The notes beneath the pieces were generated by a model. It saw nothing but the letters and a program-made list of their open reading frames with translations. It searched no databases and was not told the DNA's origin. A DNA stretch of 25,489 nucleotides from assembly GCA_043808235.1 (NCBI GenBank), contig JAZDFC010000114.1:1-25489 (forward strand). Reading direction: 5' to 3'. The position numbers and the translations under genes were made by a program. Shown here piece by piece: positions 1-6,175 of this stretch (its first letter is position 1; each line of letters opens with the position of its first letter). This DNA is from JAZDFC01 sp043808235 (GTDB lineage: Bacteria > Bacteroidota > Ignavibacteria > Ignavibacteriales > Melioribacteraceae).

Positions 1-792
1 CCGTTGAATCGTTTTGATCGTATTGATGGAGGACTGTCTTTCCTTAATGTATCATCCGAAAATTTAGATGACTTAGAGGTGCCAAGTCAAAATGCGACTT
101 TCATTGTGCCGTCAATAAGTTATGTTCATGATAACACGATGTGGGGTTATTTTTCACCTATTCAAGGTACAAGATATAAATTTGATCTTTTTGCTAATCC
201 CGGATTCACGAATAGCAAACAAAGTTTCTTCACTTTTATGATGGATTATAGAAAATATTTCCGGTTCTGGTATGACAATTCTTTCGTATTTAGACTATCA
301 GGAGGATATTCCGGCGGCGGTAATCCCCAAAGATTTTTTATGGGTGGAACAGAAAATTGGATTAATAGGTCATTCGCAACAGGCGATATTCCATTTAGTA
401 ATCCAACTGACTTTGCTTTCTTCACACCGGCATTACCAATGCGTGGATATAACTATGCCGAGCAAATTGGTAGTAAATATACATTGCTAAATCTTGAATT
501 AAGAATGCCGTTGATCCGTTATCTACTAACCGGACCATTACCGCTTCTCTTTCAAAATGTATTAGGAACGGTATTCCTTGATGCAGGGACTGCATGGGAT
601 GACAACAAGAAATTAAAATTGTTCGGAGAGAATAGCAGCGGTAATATAGTAACCGATGATTTACTGCTTGCTACTGGTGTTGGATGGAGAATTTATTTTA
701 TATTTTTATGGCGCTTCGACGTTGCATGGTCGTATGATATGCAAAAGTTTTCAAAACCAAAATATTACATTTCTTTAGGGGTAGATTTTTAG
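1..792 (+). CDS. Outer-membrane beta-barrel protein, Omp85/D15 surface-antigen type (3' part only)
   Basis: The reading frame is open from the first base of the window, so this is the C-terminal ~263 residues of a longer protein. It is rich in alternating aromatic/polar strands and ends in a phenylalanine (...LGVDF), the usual outer-membrane barrel C-terminus. It carries an MRGY motif (about residues 147-150) with the context of the (L/I/V)RG(F/Y) signature in the barrel of the Omp85/D15 superfamily, and a preceding FMGGTENW segment typical of D15-type barrels. Established knowledge: this superfamily includes BamA, TamA and two-partner secretion translocators. The missing N-terminal part (POTRA repeats, a beta-propeller or something else) would decide which type this is, so no gene symbol is given. 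It converges with the fmdB-like gene, with a palindrome at the junction. Confidence 0.8.
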   Translation, partial: PLNRFDRIDGGLSFLNVSSENLDDLEVPSQNATFIVPSISYVHDNTMWGYFSPIQGTRYKFDLFANPGFTNSKQSFFTFMMDYRKYFRFWYDNSFVFRLSGGYSGGGNPQRFFMGGTENWINRSFATGDIPFSNPTDFAFFTPALPMRGYNYAEQIGSKYTLLNLELRMPLIRYLLTGPLPLLFQNVLGTVFLDAGTAWDDNKKLKLFGENSSGNIVTDDLLLATGVGWRIYFIFLWRFDVAWSYDMQKFSKPKYYISLGVDF

Positions 793-801
793 AATCTACC
801 C
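779..801. repeat. Perfect 9-bp inverted repeat between convergent genes
   Basis: GGGTAGATT (779-787) and AATCTACCC (793-801) form a 9-bp perfect stem with a 5-base loop. It spans the stop codon of the barrel gene and lies just before the convergent fmdB-like stop. There is no U-run on either strand, so it is not a textbook intrinsic terminator. A role as a bidirectional 3'-end hairpin is inferred from its position only. Confidence 0.45.
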
Positions 802-804
802 AAT

Positions 805-1029
805 CTATTCCGATTTACTTTTTGGTTCGGAAGTTTTTCCTTTCGAATTGACTTTATAATCGGTATGATAAAATCCTGATCCTTTAAAAATCGGCCCGGA
901 TCCGGCGCCGATTAGTCTTTTTACAACTCCGCTGCATTTTGGACATTCTTTTATCGGATCCTCGGTTATTCTTTGAAATAATTCAAATTCGTGATCGCAA
1001 TTCAAACATTTATAATCGTAAGTCGGCAT
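805..1029 (-). CDS. FmdB-family zinc-ribbon protein
   Basis: A 74-residue protein beginning MPTYDYKC, with a CxxC pair near the N-terminus (CLNC) and a second CxxC (CPKC) about 20 residues later. This is the four-cysteine zinc ribbon of the FmdB family (first described as putative regulators in formamidase loci; exact role unknown). A glycine-rich linker and a lysine/serine-rich tail follow. Two in-frame ATGs exist, at 1035 and 1029. The AGGGA ribosome-binding sequence (1040-1036) touches the first but lies six bases from the second, which also gives the family's usual MPTY start, so 1029 is chosen. It has its own promoter candidate on the - strand and is monocistronic here. Confidence 0.88.
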   Translation of the reverse strand: MPTYDYKCLNCDHEFELFQRITEDPIKECPKCSGVVKRLIGAGSGPIFKGSGFYHTDYKVNSKGKTSEPKSKSE

Positions 1030-1058
1030 TTTCATTCCCTAATCTTTTTTTTAACCGG

Positions 1059-1089
1059 CAAAAATATTTACAGAAACAATTAAAACAAA
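1059..1089 (-). promoter_or_regulatory. Bacteroidota-type promoter candidate for the fmdB-like gene
   Basis: On the - strand, TTTG (1089-1086) is followed after exactly 19 bases by TATTTTTG (1066-1059). This matches the Bacteroidota primary-sigma consensus TTTG-N19-TAnnTTTG. The predicted start would lie about 20-25 bases upstream of the ATG at 1029. It is a sequence match only, in an AT-rich region where chance matches are not rare. Confidence 0.5.
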
Positions 1090-1148
1090 TATCTATTTTA
1101 TAACATACTAAAAATAAACTTATGCACATAAGAGAATAATTCTGATCT

Positions 1149-1814
1149 ATGGATTCAAAAAAAATAAAAATTGCGCTTTTAGCTCTTGCATTACTGGCAG
1201 GTTGTTTAAACTACGAACAGATTACAACTATCAAAACCGATGGCTCCGGTGATATGTACATCCATTACTGGATGCACTGGCGAAACGATAGGGATACAAC
1301 AACGATTAACCAGCTTGGTTTATTTAATCAAGACTCTATTCGGAGTGAATTCTCATCGCTGTATAATACAATGGATAACATTGAAGTTTACAATGACTTC
1401 AGTGATAGTACAATTCATGCAAAAATAGAAATTACATTCAATTCTTTCGATTCGTTGAATTATACTAAAGCATTCAAGGGAGCGAACTTTTCTATCAAAA
1501 ATGGCCCGAACAATACGAGGATTTTTTCTCAATTTATCAAACCATTTGCAACAGGTTTCGGTTTCGAGAGCAATGCTCTCAATATAACTCATGTTTATTA
1601 TTTACCCGGTGAAATAACCTTCCACAATGCTAATTCATTAACCAGGAATAAGTTAACATGGGAATATACGCTTGCGGAAATCGGTACTGGCAAAACAATT
1701 ACAGCAACTTATCGTCCGTATAAACTAAAGGAAACGCCCAAATGGATTTATTACTCGGCATTGACAATATTAGTTGTTGTTATTGTGTATTTGTTTAGAA
1801 AAAGGAAGAAATAA
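1149..1814 (+). CDS. Lipoprotein with C-terminal membrane anchor, function unknown
   Basis: A 221-residue protein with a short basic N-terminus, a hydrophobic stretch and a lipobox (LAGC, Cys19), so it is a predicted lipoprotein. The mature part begins YEQITTIKTDGSG and is beta-rich. Residues about 199-216 form a hydrophobic helix followed by RKRKK, which the positive-inside rule places in the cytoplasm. The protein would therefore be anchored twice in the inner membrane, by lipid at the N-terminus and by a helix at the C-terminus. This layout recalls LppM/DUF3153-type lipoproteins, but I cannot confirm homology by eye. There is no clear Shine-Dalgarno before the ATG. It stands alone between the divergent fmdB-like gene and prs. 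Confidence 0.75.
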   Translation: MDSKKIKIALLALALLAGCLNYEQITTIKTDGSGDMYIHYWMHWRNDRDTTTINQLGLFNQDSIRSEFSSLYNTMDNIEVYNDFSDSTIHAKIEITFNSFDSLNYTKAFKGANFSIKNGPNNTRIFSQFIKPFATGFGFESNALNITHVYYLPGEITFHNANSLTRNKLTWEYTLAEIGTGKTITATYRPYKLKETPKWIYYSALTILVVVIVYLFRKRKK

Positions 1815-1845
1815 CCATTTCATATTTAGTAATGTATTAAGCAGG

Positions 1846-1876
1846 TTGACATACCTATATCAAATATTTATATTTG
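1846..1876 (+). promoter_or_regulatory. Promoter candidate for prs
   Basis: TTGACA (1846-1851), a 17-base spacer, then TATATTTG (1869-1876), an exact TAnnTTTG -7 element. Transcription would start near 1882, leaving a leader of about 30 bases before the prs ATG. The same arrangement with the same 17-base spacing recurs upstream of rpsF and secD, which raises confidence. Confidence 0.7.
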
Positions 1877-1915
1877 CGTTTCTTTTTGAAGTAATTCTTT
1901 CAATAATAGTAATTT

Positions 1916-2860
1916 ATGGATAATAGCGATATAATGATTTTTTCCGGAAGTTCGAATCCCGAACTTGCGAAAAAAGTCTCAGAATACTTAAACATTCCAC
2001 TTGGTGGTATCGATTCCAAAAAATTTAGCGATGGAGGAATTTGGGTTAAATTCAAGGAAAACATTCGCGGTCACGATGTTTATATTATTCAATCCACTCA
2101 TCCCCCTGCTGAGAATATTATTGAGTTATTAATTATGCTGGATGCTGCAAAGCGAGCTTCGGCAAAAAGAATAACTGCGGTTATACCATATTTTGGATAT
2201 GCCCGGCAGGACAGAAAAGATCAGCCAAGAGTAGCAATAACCTCAAAATTGATTGCGAATTTAATTACTGTTGCAGGCGCAGATAGAGTGATTACAATGG
2301 ATTTGCATGCTGCTCAAATTCAAGGATTTTTTGATATTCCGTTTGATCACCTTTATGCTTCCAAAATATTTACTGATCTATTTCGCAGCGATTCCAAGAA
2401 CCTGGTTGTTGCCTCGCCGGATATTGGCGGCACTAAAATGGCACGCTCCTACGCCACAAGGCTTCATGCCGGACTTATTGTGATTGACAAAAGGAGACCA
2501 AGTCATAATTTAGCTGAAGTCATGAATATTATTGGAGATGTAGAAGGGAAAGATGTTCTTATTGTAGATGATATGATTGATACCGGGGGAACATTAGTCG
2601 CCGCAGCCGTTGCATTAAAAGAAAAAGGCGCTTGCGAAATTTATTCGGCAATTACACATCCGCTGCTTTCCGGTACGGCAATCGAAAAAATAGAGAATTC
2701 CCCTATTAAAAAATTATACGTTTCGGATAGCATTCCTCTTTATTCATATTCCGGGACAAAGATTGAAGTAAAAACCGCATCGGAATTATTAGCCGAAGCA
2801 ATTATAAGAACACACAGAAACGAATCAATTAGTTCGTTGTTCGAAGTAGACAAAGGATAA
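1916..2860 (+). CDS. prs: Ribose-phosphate pyrophosphokinase (PRPP synthetase)
   Basis: A 314-residue class I PRPP synthetase, the usual bacterial length. It makes phosphoribosyl pyrophosphate from ribose 5-phosphate and ATP in the cytoplasm, feeding purine, pyrimidine, NAD, histidine and tryptophan synthesis. Visible signatures: FSGSSNPELA near the N-terminus, the RQDRK segment of the ATP-binding flexible region, the family signature starting MDLHAAQIQGFF, and the PRPP-binding loop VDDMIDTGGT at about residues 217-226. There is no Shine-Dalgarno before the ATG. It is the first gene of a prs-rplY-pth run, 33 bases ahead of rplY, an order shared by many bacteria. Nothing unusual is seen in the sequence. 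Confidence 0.97.
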   Translation: MDNSDIMIFSGSSNPELAKKVSEYLNIPLGGIDSKKFSDGGIWVKFKENIRGHDVYIIQSTHPPAENIIELLIMLDAAKRASAKRITAVIPYFGYARQDRKDQPRVAITSKLIANLITVAGADRVITMDLHAAQIQGFFDIPFDHLYASKIFTDLFRSDSKNLVVASPDIGGTKMARSYATRLHAGLIVIDKRRPSHNLAEVMNIIGDVEGKDVLIVDDMIDTGGTLVAAAVALKEKGACEIYSAITHPLLSGTAIEKIENSPIKKLYVSDSIPLYSYSGTKIEVKTASELLAEAIIRTHRNESISSLFEVDKG

Positions 2861-2893
2861 AAAATTAGATAATTATTTTGGAGAAGTAATAAA

Positions 2894-3529
2894 ATGGCAG
2901 AGATTAGTTTAATTGCAAAAAGACGTGAGAAATCGACAAAAGGCGCTTTAAATCAACTTAGAAAATCCAGTAATATACCGGGCGTTTATTATAGTTTGGC
3001 AAAAGAACCTGTAGCAATTTATACTCACGAACATTCATTGAGACCACTCGTTTACACTGCGGAAACTCACCTTGTTAATTTGTTAATTGAGAATGAAGAA
3101 CCTATTCAGTGTATTTTGAAAGACATACAATTTGATCCTATTACCGATAGAATAATTCATTTTGACGTACTCGGTATTTCAGCTGATCATGAACTTACAG
3201 TTGAAGCTCCTGTTTTGTTAAAAGGTTCTGCAATTGGAGTAAAACACGGCGGTATGGTTGAATTGCATCTTCATAAGCTATCGATTTCATGCTTACCAAT
3301 CAATTTACCCGAACACATTGAAATAGATATTAGTCATCTTGAACTCAACCAATCCATTAATGTTGAGCATTTGAAACTGGATAATATAAAAATTTTACAC
3401 GCTCCCGAAGTTCAAATAGTTTCGGTTAATATTCCAAGAGCGCCTCAAACCGAAGAAACAGCACTTACCGGTGAAGAAAAAGCTGAGCCTGAAGTAATCG
3501 GTAAGAAGAAAGCTGAAGAAGAAGATTGA
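2894..3529 (+). CDS. rplY: 50S ribosomal protein L25/general stress protein Ctc
   Basis: A 211-residue protein of the long (Ctc/TL5) form: an N-terminal L25 domain (about residues 5-90) that binds 5S rRNA, followed by a second beta domain (about 95-185) and an acidic, lysine-rich tail. Typical features are the early SLIAKRREKSTKGALNQLRK segment, IPGVYY, and FDPITDRIIHFDVLGI. The start is supported by GGAG (2880-2883) upstream of the ATG. The gene lies between prs and pth, as in many genomes. The short E. coli form lacks the C-terminal domain, so this matches the Ctc branch (gene also called ctc). Confidence 0.95.
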   Translation: MAEISLIAKRREKSTKGALNQLRKSSNIPGVYYSLAKEPVAIYTHEHSLRPLVYTAETHLVNLLIENEEPIQCILKDIQFDPITDRIIHFDVLGISADHELTVEAPVLLKGSAIGVKHGGMVELHLHKLSISCLPINLPEHIEIDISHLELNQSINVEHLKLDNIKILHAPEVQIVSVNIPRAPQTEETALTGEEKAEPEVIGKKKAEEED

Positions 3530-3535
3530 TAGGAA

Positions 3536-4156
3536 TTGATAAAAGCAGTATTGGGGATAGGTAACCCGGGATTTAAATACGAGGAAACCCGCCACAATAT
3601 TGGCTTTATGATTCTTGATTGCTTCAGCAAAAAGCGCAATCTTACCTTCCAGGCTTCAAAATATAACTACTTTTACACGAATGGAGAATTAAACAATTCT
3701 CCATTTTTTTTATTGAAGCCTACCACATATGTTAATCTCAGCGGATTAGCAGCTAAGGATTTTTGCAATGAATATAACGTCTCACCTGAAAATTTGCTCG
3801 TAATTTGCGATGACACGTATTTAAATCCCGGTGTCATCAGAATCAGAAGATCGGGTGGAGATGGGGGCCACAACGGGCTTGCATCAATTATTTACCATCT
3901 CGAATCAAATAAATTTCCGCGTATTAGATTTGGAATAGGGCAAAATCCCGAAAGCATTGATTTAAAGGATCATGTACTTTCTAAATTTTCGCCGGATGAA
4001 CTTATTGATCTTAAACCTAATATCGAATTAACGGCTGAATTAATTGAAAAATTTATCATCGGCGGCGCCAAAGAGATTTTAGATCACTTTAGTAAAGTTA
4101 AAAATACCTCTCGAAATGGCGAGGGACCGGAAACAGAATCCGATCAAACAGATTGA
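3536..4156 (+). CDS. pth: Peptidyl-tRNA hydrolase
   Basis: A 206-residue Pth1-type hydrolase that frees tRNA from peptidyl-tRNAs dropped by stalled ribosomes. Conserved motifs are visible: GIGNPG near the start, TRHNIGF with the catalytic histidine (about residue 20), KPTTYVNLSG, the DD pair, and GGDGGHNGL. The tail beyond about residue 190 is a short polar extension. The only start that keeps the conserved N-terminus is a TTG at 3536: an in-frame stop lies two codons upstream, and the next candidate (TTG 3551) would cut into the active-site strand. AGGA sits immediately before it and the rplY stop is six bases away, suggesting translation coupled to rplY. Confidence 0.95.
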   Translation: MIKAVLGIGNPGFKYEETRHNIGFMILDCFSKKRNLTFQASKYNYFYTNGELNNSPFFLLKPTTYVNLSGLAAKDFCNEYNVSPENLLVICDDTYLNPGVIRIRRSGGDGGHNGLASIIYHLESNKFPRIRFGIGQNPESIDLKDHVLSKFSPDELIDLKPNIELTAELIEKFIIGGAKEILDHFSKVKNTSRNGEGPETESDQTD

Positions 4157-4296
4157 TCATCAATTTAAAATTTATTTTTTTAATTCACTAAAAATCCTTT
4201 TCCCTTTTTGAAGAAAAATAAATCTGATCAAAATCATCTTTTTTAAAGAAAATTCACCGTATAAAAAACCAAAAGCATAATTCATCGAACTGTTTA

Positions 4297-4327
4297 TTGC
4301 ACAGTGAGGCAAATAATATTATATTTG
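4297..4327 (+). promoter_or_regulatory. Promoter candidate for the rpsF-ssb-rpsR-rplI operon
   Basis: TTGCAC (4297-4302), 17 bases, then TATATTTG (4320-4327), identical in spacing and -7 sequence to the prs and secD candidates. It is the main signal in the 234-base gap after pth. The rest of that gap (4157-4296) is AT-rich with no gene or convincing terminator seen. Confidence 0.7.
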
Positions 4328-4345
4328 TGCCCTATTTTTAACCCT

Positions 4346-4386
4346 GCTTCCCCTATTTTGGGGGAGGCCTAAAGTCCATAGGGAGG
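4346..4386 (+). promoter_or_regulatory. rpsF leader hairpin with alternative pairing to the ribosome-binding site
   Basis: GCTTCCCC (4346-4353) pairs with GGGGAGGC (4361-4368) to form an 8-bp stem with one G-U pair and a 7-base loop. The same left arm (CTTCCC, 4348-4353) can also pair with the rpsF ribosome-binding site GGGAGG (4381-4386). CCCTA (4330-4334) can pair with TAGGG (4379-4383), again covering that site. The leader could therefore switch between an open and a masked start. Many bacteria autoregulate rpsF through an S6:S18-binding leader, but the conserved CCG of that motif is not evident here. Confidence 0.4.
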
Positions 4387-4390
4387 TATG

Positions 4391-4804
4391 ATGAAAAGAA
4401 ACAACTATGAAAGCGTTGTTATTGTTAACGCTGCTTTGGAGGATACTCAGATTGAGGAAACTCTAAGACGAATTGAAGAAACAATAAAACATAACGGCGG
4501 AGAGATAACTGATGCCGACAAATGGGGGCGGAAACGATTAGCATATCCAATCCAAAAATCCAAAAGCGGTTATTATTGTGTATATCGATTTGTTGCACCA
4601 ACCGATCTAATTCATAAATTAGAAAGAGCTTACAGGCTTGATGAAACGGTAATTAGATATATGACAATAGTTCTCGATAAAGAAGCTCTCGAAAGTATTG
4701 CTAAAGAGAAAGAAGCCGCCGCTAAAATTGCTGCTGATGTTACTCCAGAAGTGACGGACTCAGATACTAATAAAAATGATAGTCAAGAAAAAATAACTAA
4801 TTAG
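4391..4804 (+). CDS. rpsF: 30S ribosomal protein S6
   Basis: A 137-residue S6 protein that pairs with S18 on the platform of the small subunit. Typical features: YESVVIVNAAL at the start, the DKWGRKRLAYPI segment, GYYCVYRF, and LDETVIRYM. An alanine/glutamate-rich tail of about 35 residues extends past the folded domain, as in many S6 proteins. Two ATGs are adjacent (4388 and 4391). The strong GGAGG ends at 4386, only one base from the first but four from the second, so 4391 is preferred; the difference is one methionine. First gene of the rpsF-ssb-rpsR-rplI operon. Confidence 0.96.
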   Translation: MKRNNYESVVIVNAALEDTQIEETLRRIEETIKHNGGEITDADKWGRKRLAYPIQKSKSGYYCVYRFVAPTDLIHKLERAYRLDETVIRYMTIVLDKEALESIAKEKEAAAKIAADVTPEVTDSDTNKNDSQEKITN

Positions 4805-4823
4805 ACCAGTTGGGAGGTTAGTA

Positions 4824-5309
4824 ATGGCTGACTTAAAAATGCCTGAATTAAATAGTGTGATTGTAGCAGGTAATTTAACAAAAGATCCTGTATTTCGTTT
4901 TACATCCAACAATACTCCGGTAGTTAATTTTCATGTTGCTGCTAATAGAAGATATAAAGACAGCAGTAATCAATGGCAGGAAGATGTATGTTATGTAGGT
5001 GTTGTTGCATGGAATAAATTAGCCGATAGTTGCCGCGATCGATTACAAAAAGGAAGCGCGGTTTTAATAGATGGAGAATTACAAAGCAGAACATTTAAAA
5101 CCGAAGATGGTAAAAATCGTACAATTGTCGAGATAAAAGCAAAAAGAATTCAGTTCTTGAATAAATTTAATAAAAATCAAGGCTCGGATCATGAAGATTC
5201 TGTTGTTACCGAAGAAGATGCAGACATCGAAGATTCAAGTTACGAGGATAATTCATTCGATAAATTTTTAACAGATGAAGAATCCAGCCTGATTAAAAAC
5301 AACAAATAA
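4824..5309 (+). CDS. ssb: Single-stranded DNA-binding protein
   Basis: A 161-residue SSB with one OB fold (about residues 10-112): NSVIVAGNLTKDP, the FHVAANRRYKD strand, WNKLADSCRDRLQKGS, and GELQSRTF are all typical. It coats single-stranded DNA during replication and repair. The acidic linker (about 118-150) is present, but the protein ends DEESSLIKNNK. The usual C-terminal tip (DDDIPF or DDDLPF), which recruits partner proteins, is absent. The stop is in frame and the next gene starts 20 bases later, so no obvious frameshift removes a tip. A GGGAGG ribosome-binding site precedes the ATG. Location between rpsF and rpsR is classic. Confidence 0.94.
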   Translation: MADLKMPELNSVIVAGNLTKDPVFRFTSNNTPVVNFHVAANRRYKDSSNQWQEDVCYVGVVAWNKLADSCRDRLQKGSAVLIDGELQSRTFKTEDGKNRTIVEIKAKRIQFLNKFNKNQGSDHEDSVVTEEDADIEDSSYEDNSFDKFLTDEESSLIKNNK

Positions 5310-5329
5310 GATGTATTGAGGTCATTAAT

Positions 5330-5539
5330 ATGAAAACTAAAAAGGTTAAACGAATAATTTCAGAGTATATTGATTATAAAGATATCAAAAGACTTCAGAA
5401 ATTTATTACCGATCAGGGAAAAATTATACCACGTAGAATTACCGGATTGAGTTCCAAGCAGCATAGAGAATTAGTTAAAGCAATTAAACGAGCCAGACAG
5501 ATTGCTATTATGCCTTATATGTCAGAAGCAGTAAAATAA
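5330..5539 (+). CDS. rpsR: 30S ribosomal protein S18
   Basis: A 69-residue S18, partner of S6 on the small-subunit platform. The signature is clear: IDYKDIKRLQKFITDQGKI, then PRRITGLSSKQHRELVKAIK and RARQIAIMPY. The N-terminus has no cysteines, so it is the zinc-free form. GAGG lies a suitable distance upstream of the ATG. It lies 20 bases after ssb and 13 bases before rplI. Confidence 0.96.
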   Translation: MKTKKVKRIISEYIDYKDIKRLQKFITDQGKIIPRRITGLSSKQHRELVKAIKRARQIAIMPYMSEAVK

Positions 5540-5552
5540 AAAAGAGGTAATA

Positions 5553-5996
5553 ATGAAGGTCATTTTAAGAAAAAATTTCGATCAATTAGGAAAGATTGGC
5601 GACGTCGTTGATGTTAAAGACGGTTATGCCTTTAATTTTTTATTACCCCGACAAATTGCATATGCTGCAACCGGAGGTAATTTACGGGCGCTTGACGAAG
5701 AGAAGAAACAACTTAGCAAAAAAGAAGCTAAAGAATTGGATCAGTCTCAGAAACTTGCTACCGAATTGGAAAAAATATCTATAACCATCCCGGTTAAAGT
5801 AGGCGAAGAAGACAAAATTTTCGGAACCGTAACTACACAAATGATAGCAGATTCATTAACCGAGAAAGGTTTCGATATTGATAAGCGAAAAATTGAAATA
5901 AACGAACCCATAAAATCGCTTGGTATTTACAGTGTGAATGTCAAACTTCACCACAGTGTTACCGCGGTTATTAAAACATGGGTTGTAAGGGAGTAG
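5553..5996 (+). CDS. rplI: 50S ribosomal protein L9
   Basis: A 147-residue L9 of normal length. The N-terminal domain (about 1-50) binds 23S rRNA and contains LGKIGDVVDVKDGYAFNFLL. A long charged connecting helix (about 45-75) follows, then the C-terminal domain with KVGEEDKIFGTVTTQMIAD and the final IKTWVV strand. AGAGG precedes the ATG. It is the last gene of the operon; a strong intrinsic terminator begins 25 bases after its stop. Confidence 0.97.
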   Translation: MKVILRKNFDQLGKIGDVVDVKDGYAFNFLLPRQIAYAATGGNLRALDEEKKQLSKKEAKELDQSQKLATELEKISITIPVKVGEEDKIFGTVTTQMIADSLTEKGFDIDKRKIEINEPIKSLGIYSVNVKLHHSVTAVIKTWVVRE

Positions 5997-6020
5997 TAAT
6001 AATCCCGAAATTATGTTTCG

Positions 6021-6048
6021 AGCCCCGTTTATTTTGCGGGGCTTTTTT
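6021..6048 (+). terminator. Intrinsic terminator after rplI
   Basis: AGCCCCG (6021-6027) pairs perfectly with CGGGGCT (6037-6043) around a 9-base loop, and a run of Ts follows directly (6043-6048). This is a textbook rho-independent terminator for the rpsF operon. Confidence 0.92.
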
Positions 6049-6090
6049 ATTTTCCGACTTATTTATACCCACTTCCCCATGCGTCTTTCA

Positions 6091-6121
6091 TTGACTTTTA
6101 AGGGGGTGGAATCTATATTTG
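6091..6121 (+). promoter_or_regulatory. Promoter candidate for secD-secF
   Basis: TTGACT (6091-6096), 17 bases, then TATATTTG (6114-6121). Third occurrence of the same layout in the window. It lies between the rplI terminator and secD, giving a leader of roughly 50 bases. Confidence 0.72.
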
Positions 6122-6175
6122 AATTCTTAATTTTTACGTAAATCATTATCATTAACTAATTTACATGAATGTCGA

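Noticed and set aside
4142..4158. Inverted repeat GATCAA-ACAGA-TTGATC at the end of pth, considered as a terminator
   Set aside because: The stem is only six AT-rich base pairs and no T-run follows directly; the nearest T-rich stretch is more than 20 bases away.
4330..4390. rpsF leader as a standard S6:S18-binding motif
   Set aside because: The conserved CCG trinucleotide of that motif could not be found in the leader, so only a generic regulatory hairpin is claimed.
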